A DNA stretch of 64,000 bases from Pelecanus crispus (Eukaryota; Chordata; Aves; Pelecaniformes; Pelecanidae): contig NC_134653.1 in assembly GCF_030463565.1 (NCBI RefSeq), positions 28,767,150 to 28,831,149 on the forward strand, written 5' to 3'. Under the pieces are notes generated by a model that searched no databases, had not been told where the DNA came from, and saw only the letters and a program-made list of their open reading frames with translations. Every line of letters starts with the position of its first letter. Within the stretch, counting starts at the first letter, position 1. Shown one piece after another: positions 49,230 to 62,229 of the stretch. The position numbers and the translations under genes were made by a program.

Positions 49230-52200
49230 AGAAGGGAAAGATACCTAAAGAAAGCAGAGCAAAATAAAAGTGCAGCAATCTACTTATTTATGCTTCTTTT
49301 CACAAAATGTACATGGGAAACAGAAATACATAAGGAAAGTGTTTTTATGAATTCTCGTGGCCGCCTGCAGGGCAAAACAGTGGAGCAACCCTGTGTGTGA
49401 AGCTATGTGCTTGGGCGTAGTGCAGCATATCTAAGTGTCAAATGTAGGGATCCTAGCAGACTTACAGCTCAGTTTTGGACTCCTGTGACAAAGATAAACC
49501 TCATTTTGCAATTGCAAAAAGGCTGCAGCTTCTTATTGGGTAGGCTAAGTTCTTGCATGTGGAGGAGAAGACTGATGGAGCCCAAGGCCAAGACAGGAAT
49601 CTAGTATTTTGAAAGTGCATGCCCTCTTCTCATAATCCATGTAATTAAGGACCAAAACTGAAGTCTCTGATTGTGTGAGAAATTGCCAAACATTATGCTT
49701 TCTTTCCCATGTTCCCAGGTTTGCTACTGCAGATGAACTCAAAATGCAGTTTTGAAGGTTAAATAAACTTTTCAATTGATCTAAATCTCCCAAATCCTTG
49801 ATAAAATAGATCAGGGAATGTAAGGAAATAGGAGAAAGAAAGATGCTACAGGTTTTAAGAAAAGGAAAAATAAGGGAAGGGATGACACAAGACATTTAAA
49901 TGTTTGTGTAAAAGTTGTTAAAGATGCAGAAGTGATGCCAGAATAGGAAGCGAGTTCGGGAGAGGTCACTGTAGCTTAGATCCCATGATCTGCTGTTGCA
50001 GATATCACGGTAGCATCCCTAACACACAGGTGGCAGCTCAGTGGAAAATATGCGCATTCGAATATTACAGTGTCAATATAACTAGGTTTAACACTATGAA
50101 GACGGATGTACCTTGCTGACTTCTGGCATTGATGCTTGTTCTGTATTTCCTTAGTTTGAGACTTCTTTAACATTTCAGCATCACAGAATGTATTTTTACA
50201 TGATGATTAGTAATGGTGAAGGGTTTCTCTATAGATCAAAGTGTTATTGGGAATAGAGTTTTGCACGCGGTTCTGCAGTTCTGCTTCTTATTTCTGTGTT
50301 GTCAGATACTTCATTCACACCCACACAGACGTGTGGGTCATGCATTGAAGGGCCTAAGCTAATAAACGTCCAGCAATATCCTTGGCTCATGAGACAACAC
50401 ATGGTGATGTTTAGCTTGTCCTTCCAGTTGCTTGGAGGCATAAACCTTTGTGTCTTTGCAAGGAGAAACATTCTTCCTCCACCACTAATCAGGATTGCTG
50501 TTGAGAAGAGAACGGGGTAAGGAATAACATTTGTTAGCTCCAAGGAAGAGTTTCTGAATGCTATTGCTTCTCTAAGGCTACACACATCTCTTACATGGAA
50601 GCGGTTGGCTATCTCAGGCTAACCCCCTTGAATGTCTTTACTAATCTAAAATGAATTATTTTAACAATCTTCTGCAAATGCAGCTAGCATAGCCAAGCAC
50701 TAGCTAAGACAGCCAACTACTTCGCTTCCTGGCAGGACTTGTGCTTAAATCGCTAATCTGGTGAAGCTTTGCAGATGTTTCTACTTTGAATAATTCATTT
50801 AAATCAATGGAACTGTCTGTCTTGTATGGAGCTAAATAGACACATAAAATTCTGAAGAATTTGGACAGGCTTAAGTAAACTTATTTTGCAGAATTTTAGT
50901 TAACATACACTTTTGGGTAAGAGCTGCATGTTCCAACAATCTGTAGAAATGGGTCAGTGTGCATGAAAAGTCCATTGGTTACTTCCAAAGCTTTAGAAAT
51001 TAACCTGAAATTTTACTAACTTGTACTGAAACAGAAACTGAGATGAAATCAGACCCCCAAATACAGAGATTTCTCCTTTCCCTTGACAGGAGCTGAAACT
51101 TGTATGACCATCCTGTGATATAGCCAAAGAACAATGTGAAATTCCAGCAGCCTTCCTGTTTGAGGAGACTTTATGACAATAGCAGTTGTGAGACTTTGGC
51201 TTCCTGTTCTGTCCCCTCCCAAACGATTCACTCTGTTTCATCTCTTGGTTGCCTCAGCATCCTGTTTCGTGTTTTTGTGTTTTACACTGTAATGCTTACA
51301 CCCAAGGTGTGGCCCTGGCATCTTTATTTTCAGCATTTCCCTGCTTTTAGAATAGTTATTTTAGCAATTCTGATATTTTGATGTTTTAATGTGATGTAAG
51401 CGTGAGGAGGGGGGGGGGGGGGAAATCATATCTTGTCTCTGGTTTACCCAATATCTTCTTAAAACTCCCTTTAGTCCCTTCCTCTGTGAAAACTACTAAT
51501 ACCCTGTCTACCGTGACCTCTGCTTTTAATAAATCCCCTGAAACTTTCTTCCTTATTCCTAATTTGTACCATTTAGTGTATATAATTGTAGGGCAGTAAT
51601 ACTCCTCATTGCTAGGAACATCTTTACAGTATCAGTGATCCATTCACTTCAGACAAGGAAGTGAATTTCACGTGTGAATGCCTGCAAACAACCTCTCTAG
51701 TTTTCATGGGATCGGTTGCGCTTGGTAGCGAAAGCAAGCATGGGATTAGCAGAAACAGCCTACTCTTTCAGGAACACCAGTGTTCTCACTGGTTTATGAT
51801 TAATAGTGTTAGAATGGGAAGCGTTGATAAAGTTAACGCAGAAGAGGAATGCGGCACTTCTGCTGTTCACTAGTCAATTTAGCAAATGGTTAACAAACTG
51901 GCTCTGGTAATTTTGAGTGATGGTCAAAACTAGCTTGTTTTCTGTTGTGAGTGATTTGTCCAGTGCTGCTTCTGAAGCTTATGACAGGACGATACACAGC
52001 TTGAGAGAAATGATGTGTGGCTCACGCAGTGTGTATCTGGATAATACAGTTTTTGGCAGTTCTGACCTGCCTCCAACAGTGTATAGAGGCTGGACAAACT
52101 GTTAATTTTGTGATCAGTAAATTGCTTTTCAGAATATGTTTCTTAATATAAAACTCCCAGGGAGTTTTCCCTGTTACAAGATACTCTCAATTGTAATTTT

Positions 52201-55200
52201 GGGAAAGAATCACTTTGCCTTTAAAAAGAAAGTGTAGGTATAGGGATGCCTGCGATACAAGAGAGAAAAAGCTTGATGAAGTGTTGAAAAAAAAGATCAA
52301 ATCTGTAATGATGAAGAAACTTGTAGGGCTGGCTTGCTGGTGTTTAAATCAGTTTCTTTGGTTCTGCTTGGAAAACTGAAATTGTCTTTCTCTAGAACTT
52401 GCATATCTTGCTTTCGTAATCTGTGTGAAGTACCCTTTCTGTTGCTGTTTGAATTGGGCATCAAGATAAGAAATACTCAATTTTGAAACAGGCTTAGGGC
52501 TGAATTGAAAAGTGGCTTTTGTGGAATTGAGCCTCTTCTGTTCTGCTGTGTGGGTTTTTTTCCTGCTGAGAATGAAATGGAAGTAGCAGGTGACTCTCCA
52601 TTGCACATCTTCTGTAAAAACTGCTCATTCAATGATGACTGAAGGGCCTAAACAGTTGGATTCTGGATTCTAAAGCTGCTGATTCTGGTAGTTTCAGAAG
52701 AAACTCTGGAAAAACTGCTTCATGTAAAGATGGAAGCAAAAGATTGAAATTCTGTTTCGGAATTGTTTATATATTTGTTTTGATTCAATCTTGTTCATCT
52801 ACTGTAAAGACTTGATGTCTTTAACACAAGAAACAACTTCCTGTGCATTGTAGGATGTCAGATGTTCTCTCCTTGATGGGTATATATTTGTACTTTTCTG
52901 GTCACCATCACCCTGGGAACTCTGGGTGCTGCTGTCGTAAATACTAAAGCTTAGAGCCACTTGCGTGGAAACATTCTGTAGTTGATTATAAGAATAAAAA
53001 GGTGGTAGTGAAATAAAAGTGACAGGTTGGGGAAAAAATACTGAATACCATCAGCTTTTGTTTATGAGGAAACTTGTGACCTGCTATTATTTTGGCAGTA
53101 TGAGAGGATCTTTCACTTACTAGGGAACTGCTAGCATTTGCAGATCTGCACTAAAACCACTTTGCTGATACAGCTGTAATGTGCTGGAAACACTGAGTCC
53201 ACAGTGACGGACTTTGTTTTACTGGCAAAGCTGTACTGTAACGTGATCTTACAGTGTTACAGAGCCTGGGTAGCAAATAAGTGCAAAAATGTATCTTCCT
53301 TCTGGTATAAGTCAGCTCCGGCTGACTTATGCTAGAAGGTTTTGCTAGCAGATAGAGCACCTTTTTGTTGCCCAACATATGGAGAGAGATGAGAGATATA
53401 TATGCACACTCTGAAAGGAAGAGAGGATCGTACAGTGGTGCTCTGGCCTGCAATATCACTGCTGCCTTGTTGCCATGACTTCGGCAATAATACATAGAAA
53501 GAACATCATGTAACTTTTTTTTTTTTTAATTTGAAAGGTGACAAGTGATCAACAACTTGGTCAATACGGTTAGTAATCTCTTGTGCTTCTCTTTATACAA
53601 ACAGAAATTTCCTGACAGTACTGTGGGAGAACGTGTGTGTTTGGGGCAGGGGAATGTGTGTTATTTTCCTTCCAAAAGAAGTAAATAAAACTTCAGAAGG
53701 CTTTGTGTAAACACTGGGTGTTTAGTATGTCCTAGTGAGGCTTTGTACCACTCTCCACCAGGTTACACAGAGCTTGCTTCTCTCTGCTCAAAGCTCTGAA
53801 GAGCAGCTGTTCGAGTCTGCCATCTGCTGCACTACTCTGCTTTCTCAAAGCTGCTGTAAGCTGTGGGTGTAGGGCACAACAGAAAGTCTGTCATCTGTTT
53901 TCAAGCCTTTGAAAAAAGTGTAGTCATAGCTGAAGCTCTGGACAAGATGTGGTGGCCTGACCTTTGGTGCTCTAGATGCTTCCCCCTTGCTCGCAAAACT
54001 GTTTACTAGAGACGTTTGAATATACCCTCTTAAATTTGAGGGGAAGAAGAGGTGGGGGCATCTTTGAACTGGTGACTTGTTTGCAACACTCACTGCAACT
54101 GTATTGGGGATTTAATGACACAAATAAAACCAAATAAGAAGTGATCTCACTGGGGTTTCTGCTTCCTGAAGGAACTTGTGTATATTCTGTCTTTTCTTTC
54201 TGAATGTCAATATGCAAGAGGTCAGTAACAGTCTTACAATTGATCTGACATATATGAATACACTGTGGCTGTGATGGCATGACAGTTGGTCTTTTAAAGT
54301 GAAATAACGTAGAGAACTAAATTGTATTGCAGAAGAGAGACAAGGTGAACAAGAAGAGAAGTAAGTTCTGATCTGTAACTCATGCCAAATCTAAGGTATG
54401 CAAAATATCATAATTGCTATCTACTTCCATGTGTAACTTTTTTTGGCCCACAGGTATGTATATCAACAGAAGCTTTGCATAGCTCCTTTTAACAATACTG
54501 TATGTGTCCAGTAGTCTGGAATCTTTCAAGGAGGAAGATGGCATATGAATTTAAGTGTGTTCTTTATTAGCATAATTATTGCTTTACTCTTTAACTTACC
54601 ACTTTTATCTATACTCACGTTTTTAAAATGAGGCTTGTATTTTACCATGAAGTGGCTGGAGGATATGAATTCCATGCTCCAGCCACGGGCAATCTGACTT
54701 TAGCTGGTAGTGAAACTACAATGCCTCATCTCCACTGTTACAACATTCATTAATTCTTTTTTTAATATTTTTTTATTGTGGTCAAAACACACCCTTTTTG
54801 CTAGCAAAGAAATAGCCTTTAGCAAAGAAATTCTGTTTACTACTAGCCTGTGTAGGCTGAGGCTAGGTAATTAGTGTTGCGTGTGTCATAGAAATGGGGC
54901 TGACACATGTTACTTCTAAGACTCTTAAGAGAAGGTAACATCCTTTCCATGTAACACACCCCACCCGCTTCCCTCCTCTCCCCAACACGTTTGTTTTCCC
55001 ACTTAGGAAACAGCTACAGTATTTCTTCTGATTCATGAAGATTAAATCATGCTTGGTTCAGCCTTTCAGCAGGGTATCTTGGGCTTCTTTGAAAGGAAGA
55101 TTTGAACAGGAAGTGACATTCTTCTTTGTGTACAGAAAAGGTTTGAAGTCTGTTACGGTAACTGCAGTGGGCTTCTACTTTTACACTGGTTGCCATAGGT

Positions 55201-57988
55201 ACTGTGTCTGCTTCCAGATACTCTCTAGCCAAGTGAGACCTTGTAGCTCTCAACTAAAGAAGCAGTTATTACTCTTCTTTAATTATATATCTTGTTAAAT
55301 CTTGAAGCCTCTGATTTAGAGGATGAAATTAAAACCAGTAAACATCTAAACTGAATGGAAGATGCCATTGCCTTGGAGCTCCATTTACCTGAGCTTCAGT
55401 GAAAAACAGGCTTACTGATATAGGAGTACTAGTATTAAGAGTTTATAAAGTAATCGACAAATATGTTCTGTTCAGAACTGAGGTTGAACTAAATAGTTAG
55501 GGTCACTTTTTAGGCTTTTATTTTATCTTTTGTCAACTTGTCAGAATCAACTGCTCGATGTTGTTGTTACTGGCTGCATGACAAATAAAATCCCGATAAG
55601 CAACAATTTTCCTTGTGTAGATTTGCAAAACTGTGGAAGGGGAGGAAATGCATAGGAAGCAAAGCTGAATGGAGCATATCAGTACTGAGGAATGTCTGAA
55701 CTTCCTTTTTAGGAACTGGGTGGCAACTGGAAAAAGTTGAAGGATGTGACATAACAACTCATAAACCTTTTCTTTGTTACAGACATCCTGTAAGTAGAGG
55801 TTTATACAGGACTTGAGAATTACAGCACTGAATATATTGCCTTTTGTTTAAGCTTCTTTTTATGGACCCAGTTCAGCAAGTCAGGGCTCTGGAAAGCAGA
55901 AGTCTACAAAGTTTAAAATCAAAGCATTAAGCCCTCTTCTGATGCTGAGTTGGAAACCCAGGCTAGATTTGAATTTTTCCTGCAGCATAGTGGAGAAATT
56001 CTGAAGATGACTGAAGCTGTGGCTCTCGCTGTGCATTTAAATGCATAGCTGTTTCACTTAATATTTTTTGTGTCTGTTCTTGGGGCTGAAACCTGCTTTA
56101 ACTAAAGCTTCTGACTTTCAGCAGCATCAGCAACCCTTCTGGCATTGTTTGTATGGATTGTATTTTAATACTTTCTTTTCCACCTATACAAACGAAAACA
56201 GGAAGCAGGATTGGGGGGGGGGCATATCAGTTTCAGATGTGTTTCTTGCCTGACGTTTTAAAAGGTTGTCTGTTAGTGTCAGAGTGATTGTAAGCAGGCA
56301 TTGTTACTTTTAACTTGGGTAGGAAAGGAACTGACTCCCCTAAACATACTAGCCTGGAAAAAAAAAAAAAAAAAAAGCCAATTTCTGCCTTTCCTTGATA
56401 TGATATGACTGCAGCTAGCACTGAAAGGACTGCAAACACGTTGCCATCTATTTGAAGTACCGAAATGACTCATTAAAGTAGGCTGTCACTGCTACAGAAC
56501 GCATAGCATAAAACATGCTTCTGTTAGCAGCCTGCTGGCTAACACAATGCTTTCTGTTTGCTGCCACAGGAGGTACTCGTACATGGCTGTGAGGATATGA
56601 CAAGGCCTCTTTCAGAAACACAATGGCAAATGTGTTTCAGCTTGTTGTCACTGGGACCTAAAACCTCACGGTCTTCCCCTCCCTGCTCTTCTGTACACCA
56701 AAAAAAGTGTCATCTCTGTTGAACCTCTGCAGAGACCAGTTGCTTCCACCATTTCTTACTCTGTAGCCAACCACTTTTATGCAGAACTTCCTAAATGTTT
56801 CCTGGCAAAACTAAGTCTTGTCCTTGACTTGCTGCAGGGGCCTTAATGTATTAGTTACTTTGGTTGTATAATTTGATACTTTGTGGGTATCAAACACTCC
56901 ATGAACAACAGATAAAATGCTCTTTATGGATGGCCGCGCTTATTCTTCATTGTGCTCTTAGAAAATGTCTGGAATGTGTGTTATGTACTGCAATTGTTAG
57001 TGCCTGCCATGGGAATATAGTGAATATAAAAGAGTTATTTTTTAGTAGCCCAGTTTTAAAGTTGGATGGGGCTTACTTGTTTACAGATTCAAAAGCAGTA
57101 CAGCAAATATGTGCTTCCTATAAAGCATGTAGCTTGCATAAAGTATTGAGTAAAAAGGAGAGGGTGTGCAGATCATGTCACGTTAGTGTCTTCTAGATGC
57201 TTACCTAAAAGCTTCAGCTGAATCACAAGTCTTGGAGTCTTTTCTTAGCCTAGTCTCCAGTGCCAACTCTTTGCACCTTCTTCCTGTGTGGTTTCTTTGG
57301 GGAACTTCAGTCAGGAGAAACTGAGTGTGAAAGGGCTGTAGGTTAGAACTGAGCATGACTTTTCTTGTGGAAAAGCGGGAAGGGAACTGCTATCTTAAGT
57401 AACCTTTTTGGAGATTTGCATGTACCACAATGCAGAGATCCTGATACTGTTTGTGGTGAGACAGTTGACTGCAAGGAGGAAAAGTTGTGCAGTGAATAGA
57501 AACAAAATGTTTGCATTCAGAGACTAGAATTGAAGGTAGCAGTTCCCATCCAAGAGCGCAAGAGAAGGAGGTACCATCTGCGACTGGAGTGTGAGGCAAC
57601 AGCTTGAAAACATGATTCACACACTTCTTCCTCTTTCTGTTCTTGAGAAAAGCAGTTGTCTAACTGAAGATCTTACTAAAGATTTGTATGAGTAAATATT
57701 GAACGTATGGTTTCTTCTACTAGTTTACTGATGAAGTTGGAATTATTGATTGTGTGTAATGCTTTCTAATTCTGAGCTCACCAGCCATAAACAGGTCTGT
57801 AGCTCACTTTAAACTAATGCAGTCTATTTTGCTTTCCCTTCCTTTTCTTACCAGCAGAGGTGTTTCACCACTTCTTGAAGCATCTTTGATCCACGCTGCA
57901 GTTGATGAAATCCTCCAAACAGACTTGACTGAATTTAAGCAGCAAAGTGTGGAAACAGAGGGAGAAGGAGATGAGGAAATGTTCACCT
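47106..57988 (+). CDS. PPM1F: Protein phosphatase PPM1F (POPX2), partial, 5' part
   Basis: PP2C-type Ser/Thr phosphatase that in mammals dephosphorylates CaMKII and PAK kinases. Only the first two coding exons lie in the window, covering about residues 1-102 before the catalytic domain. The call rests on similarity to the N-terminus of the human protein: the DFP..L....PLPW pattern and the LSxxEVxGxLAExAxxxLGxR pattern in exon 1, and LxxASLxHxAVxxxLQTDLxEF with a following acidic stretch in exon 2. The start codon has a perfect GCCGCCATGG context. The position directly downstream of TOP3B on the same strand matches human 22q11. No phosphatase-domain exon (DGHGG motif) was found up to 64,000, so the gene continues to the right. 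Confidence 0.9.
49197..49227 (+). repeat. Poly-A tract (31 A)
   Basis: An uninterrupted run of 31 A. It could be the tail of a retrocopy inserted on the plus strand, but no AATAAA lies just upstream, no parent gene is recognised in the preceding 250 bases, and no clear target duplication is seen. Confidence 0.8.
51409..51422 (+). repeat. G14 tract
   Basis: A run of 14 G within PPM1F intron 1, with a length likely to be unreliable. Confidence 0.85.
53298..53339 (+). repeat. 19-bp-stem perfect hairpin
   Basis: Arms 53298-53316 and 53321-53339 pair over 19 positions with no bulge: 17 Watson-Crick pairs and two G-U wobbles, around a TCCG loop (53317-53320). The inner ten pairs (ataagtcagc / gctgacttat) are perfect. 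The loop is too short for a typical microRNA precursor. It may be a palindromic repeat of an ancient conserved family, or a small MITE-like remnant. Confidence 0.8.
57858..57988 (+). CDS. PPM1F: PPM1F coding exon 2 (NAGNAG acceptor)
   Basis: Two adjacent acceptors (ccag|cag|agg) allow starts at 57855 or 57858. With the two bases from exon 1, the distal one gives ...LLGG-R-GVSPLL, closest to the human sequence. The proximal one adds one Ser. The exon encodes about 44 residues (HAAVDEILQTDLTEF and an acidic end) and stops at a gtaagt donor in phase 1. Confidence 0.88.
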
Positions 57989-59872
57989 GTAAGTATAATT
58001 TTTTTCTTCTGTGGTTTTCCCAGAGACTGTCTGTTGGAAGACTTCAGTGTTTTTAAATGTTTCCTGGAATATTTGGTTAGGCTGTCTGGCAGGCAGCAGT
58101 GAACAGAACTTTATTTGCTCCTGCTGGGTATCTGGGGGATGAAAGGTAGCTGTGCTAGTTTTGTGGGCAAGATGCAAATGTGCTGTCTAGAGCCCAGGAC
58201 TGATTGTGTGGCTTGGCTTTCTGGAAAGGGAAGAGAGTTTCTGTTCCCAAAAAGAATTAATGACTGTGTCCACTTCCTGAATTGGTTAAGAACTTCTCTT
58301 TTCCTCATTGGATAATTCCACTTAAATTGAACTGGTTCAGTTCCTGTCAGAAGTTGATAACCTCTTATATTTTTGAAGTGCCCTTTTCTCTTCGGTAGAC
58401 TGACCTTAGCTAATTACTCCTATGTTTTGACATTGCATCATCACAGTTGCTGTTGTGCAGCCACGCTGACACCTTAAATTCATCCATATAATCCATCTTG
58501 CTTTTGTCTGTTCTTGGGACCAGATTTTGGGCCCTGCACAACCTGAACATCTTGAAACTCCTGATCTTTCTCTTAGCAAGTTTCTCAATAGCCTCTGTCT
58601 TTATCGATTATTTCTTCTCTCCCCACCCTTCCCTATAAAGATGGGATGCTGAGGGATGAAGAACCTGATGCATGTGTCTTCTGCCTGAAGCCTGCATTTT
58701 CTCCTATCTTAGTGAATCAGAGAGAGAACAGACCTTGGTGACTGAGTACTGGGTTTGTGCCTCATGTAACAGATGGTCCTATTGCATTTACATGCTGAAG
58801 TGTTTAACATTAAGCTTCACCAAACCTTCAATTCCAGCAAGAATTTAAATGGAGCAGGATGCAGGCAGAGTCAAAGATAAAAATGGAGGAGACATGTCTT
58901 AAGCAAACTTGCCTATCCTGGAAGGGGAAATACTCACCCTTCCATTTCCCTGGGGTGACTTGAAAGGCAGTTCAGCGTGCCCCAGAGGATGTGTCTCCAA
59001 GCAGAGCTCCGGTAATGGCCAGGATATGACACTTCCCAGAAGCCTATTTCAGTACTCATCTACAATTCTGAAATGGTAGGAGGGGGAACACAATTATGTC
59101 TTGCTGCACCCTGAATATTTCATCCCTTGCCTTAACGTTTGTAGCCTTCATATGTCTGGAGAGATTTAGCAAGTTTCCAGCACTTTGCAAGGGAAGAGTT
59201 GTCTTCGCATCAGCTTGGGTGGGGTCTAAACAACATGCCCTGGCTCTCCTCCTCTGGCACAGGGAGGAATGATTCAGCATTCAGCGGTCAGCATTCACAG
59301 GGAATGTGAGCAGCGGCATGCGGGACATCAGCAAACCTGCCTCTAAGGCGGGGGTGTGGCCAGGCCGGAGGCCAAGTCAGGCTCTGCCAGGGCTGGGGCC
59401 TCCCAGCACCTCTGTGTAGAACTGGCTTGCGATGTATTTTCTGCAGGCCTTCAGAGATTCTTGCCGGTACCTCTTCCGGTCTCTTTGAGTTTGGTCTCCC
59501 CAGAGTGCCTTGACTTCCACACTCAGTGTTCTATTGTGTCTGTTAGTCTGTGAGCAATCACATGGACTTCACTGCAACTAACCTAACCTGGAGCAGGACT
59601 CTGCCTGAGATGAGGAGCTGGCAAATAAGAGTTTTGTGTGACTAGATCACTGCAATTGTAAGATAATAAGGAAGTACAGGCAGCAGTGCTAGAGCATGGC
59701 TTTGTGCAGGGGAAACTGAAGGAGATCGAGGTACTGATCTTCTGTAACTAGAAGCTCTATATTATGTTTTCAGCAATGACCATAAGGCATGTGGTAAGAT
59801 ACACCATTGTCAAAAGTGATATAAAAGCATCTTTCTTATTGTCTCCCTTACATCAGAGAGAATTGTATCTTA
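57989..59872 (+). other. PPM1F: PPM1F intron 2, first part
   Basis: No further exon is recognised after the donor at 57989. The sequence is ordinary intron up to the LTR at 59878. Confidence 0.6.
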
Positions 59873-59877
59873 CTGTG

Positions 59878-60447
59878 TGTCCTGGTTTCAGCTGGGATAG
59901 AGTTAATTTTCTTCCTAGTAGCAGGCATAGTGCTGTGTTTTGGATTTAGGATGAGAAGAATGTTGATAACACGCTGATGTTTTTAGTTGTTGCTAAGTAC
60001 TGCTTATGCTAGTCAAGGACTTTTCAGCTTCCCATGCTCTGCCAGGTACACAAGAAACCGGGAGGGGGCACAGCCAGAATAGTTGATCCAAACTGACCAA
60101 AGGGCTATTCCATACCATATGACGTCATGCTCAGTATACAAACTGGGGGGGGTTGGCCGGGGAGCAGCGATCGCTGCTCGGGAACTGTCTGTGTATCAGT
60201 CGGCAGGTGGTGAGCAATTGCCTTGTGCATCACTTGCTTTGTATATTATTATTGTTATTATCATTATTATATTGTTGTTATTATCATTACTATTTTACTT
60301 TATTTCAATTATTAAACTGTTCTTATCTCAACCCAGGAGTGTTTCTCACTCTTGCTCCTCCAATTCTCTCCCCCATCCCATCGGGGTAGGGGGAGTGAGC
60401 GAGCGGTTGCGTGGTGCTTAGTTGCTGGCTGGGGCTAAACCATGACA
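59878..60447 (+). mobile_element. Solo LTR of an endogenous retrovirus
   Basis: A 570-bp element bounded by TG...CA (start TGTCCTGGTTTCAGC, end taaaccatgaca) and flanked by a perfect 5-bp target duplication ctgtg (59873-59877 and 60448-60452). The sequence is a type widespread in neoavian genomes. Inside are a perfect CRE (TGACGTCA, 60120-60127), a TATA-like gtatacaaac at 60134-60143, an ATT-rich simple repeat at about 60240-60310 and an attaaa near 60310. There are no viral genes. It lies in the same direction as PPM1F. Five-base duplications fit class III or some class I elements. Confidence 0.88.
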
Positions 60448-60452
60448 CTGTG

Positions 60453-61485
60453 TTATGACTTTGTACTCCAGTAGTGTATCTTTATTTGCGATTGGTCAAC
60501 CTTTATAGGAAAATAAGGAACAGCATATTGTAACCCACATATGATAATTACGTAGGTTTTTAGCACAAATATTTCACAAAGCAGCTGGAAACTGGTCATC
60601 AGAGCATCTTGCAGTCAGTCTGCTGGGGACTCTTCATCGACTGCCATGTAATTACCTCTGAGGTGAACTGTAGCAGTAATATAAGATGTGAACTGCTATG
60701 TGTTTGTAAGCCTAGGATTATAATTTCTGGTTCTTATGAAAATCTTGGGCCCAGGGACCTTCAGTTAATGAACCTCATCTGAATGGCTACGAAATTACAA
60801 TGTTTAGAAACAGTGAGTAATGAAGAACTTGATAGGACAAGGACATTTCCTTGGTCACAAGCATCTAATGTCTCTGGAATCCTGTATGGTTACATTGTAC
60901 TGGTGATACTTGTACAATAATTCATGCCGCTGTTTTATTCTAAAGGCCATAAAGATTTAGGATTGGAGCCTACTTTTAAGATAGTGCAGGCAAAGTCAGA
61001 AAATCCTTGGATGAGTTCCATCTTGAACTAGTTCAGGTTCTCTCTCACTGCTCCTTGTTGACAAATGCCCCAGAACCTTCCCTGAACAGATGGTTGAAAC
61101 CTTCTTTAATTTCCATCTTACATATTCCTGTCTATTTTATGTTTGTTTGTTCTTGTGTCACCATTGGCATTTAGATCAAATTGCTATTCACCATTCCCCT
61201 ATCGAACACTATGGAAATATGCTTACTATTCAGGTACTCGCATTGCCTAATCTCAGCAAGGAATATCTACTTTAAAGGCATTAATTTCTCTGCACATTTG
61301 GACTGTACTTGCTTTCCCTATCTTGTAATTGCTATTGCATCACTTTAACTGTACAACTAGGAAGAAAGATGTTCCTTGTGCTGTAGCACAGTATGGACTC
61401 TCTCTTCCTGCATTGCAATAATAACTGGCAAAAAAGCATTCTTGGAATGAAAGAGAAGTGATTATATAAAAGCAAGGTATGTATG
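60453..61485 (+). other. PPM1F intron 2 between the LTRs
   Basis: About 1 kb of ordinary intron. A possible micro-exon at about 61173-61231 (atttag ... ttcag|gtactc) keeps an open frame but matches nothing in PPM1F as known from mammals. Confidence 0.5.
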
Positions 61486-61814
61486 TGTATTGGGTTTGCA
61501 TGGCAAGGTTTTGGTAGCAGGGAGGCTACAGGGGTGGCTTCTGTGAGAAGCTGCTAGAAGCTTCCCCCATGTCTGATAGAGCCAATGCCAGCCGGCTCCA
61601 AGGCGGACCCGCCACTGGCCAAGGCTGAGCCCATCAGCGACAGTGGTACTGCCTCTGTGATAACACAGAGCAGAGATTCCCCTGCAGCCCATGGTGCAGA
61701 CCCTGCTGAGGCAGCTGTGCCCCTGCAGCCCACGGGGGAGCAGAGATCCACCTGTACCCGGGCAGGACCCCATGCCGGAGCAGGGGCATGTGCCCGAAGG
61801 AGGCTGTGACCCTG

Positions 61815-62080
61815 TGGGAAGCCCACACTGGAGCAGGCTCCTGTCAGGACCTGTGGACCTGTTGAGAGAGGAGCCCACGCTGGAGCAGGTTTGCTGGCAG
61901 GAGTTGTGACCCCATGGGGGACCCACGCTGGAGCAGTCTGCTCCTGAAGGGCTGCACCCCATGGAAGGGACCCACGCTGGAGCAGTCTGTGAAGAACTGT
62001 AGCTCGTGGGAAGGACTCACGTTGGAGAAGTTTGTGGAGGACTGTCTCCCGTGGGAGGGACCCCATGCTGGAGCAGGGGA
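61815..62080 (+). repeat. Minisatellite inside LTR, ~45-51-bp units
   Basis: A motif like cccacgctggagcag recurs at about 61823, 61874, 61921, 61970, 62015 and 62060, each followed by a variable part ending in catggga- or cgtggga-like bases. That makes six diverged units. Copy number in such arrays usually differs between copies of the LTR. Confidence 0.8.
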
Positions 62081-62229
62081 AGAGTGTGAGGAGTCCTCCC
62101 CTGAGAAGGAAGGAGCAGCAGAGACAACGTGGGATGAACTGACTGCAAGCCCCATTCCCTGTCCCCCTGCACCACCTGGGGGGAGGAGGTAGAGAGAATC
62201 AGGAGTGCAGTTGAGCCCTGGAAGAAGGC

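Larger units (their letters stand above)
47282..57854 (+). other. PPM1F: PPM1F intron 1
   Basis: About 10.57 kb with no other exon or RNA gene recognised. Contents: a (TTG)n stretch at about 48466-48480, A31 at 49197-49227, G14 at 51409-51422, and a hairpin at 53298-53339. Open frames here have no motifs, and several run through the homopolymers. Confidence 0.7.

Noticed and set aside
52308-52380. C/D-box snoRNA-like pattern (tgatga ... ctga)
   Set aside because: No terminal stem could be formed between the flanks and no D' or C' box was visible.
61173-61231. Possible small exon with AG and GT borders in PPM1F intron 2
   Set aside because: The translated frame does not resemble any part of mammalian PPM1F after the acidic stretch, and the donor gtactc is weak.
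61462-62155. Minus-strand frames of 166, 170 and 103 codons
   Set aside because: They lie in the long LTR and are repeats of the minisatellite units read backwards, not a gene.
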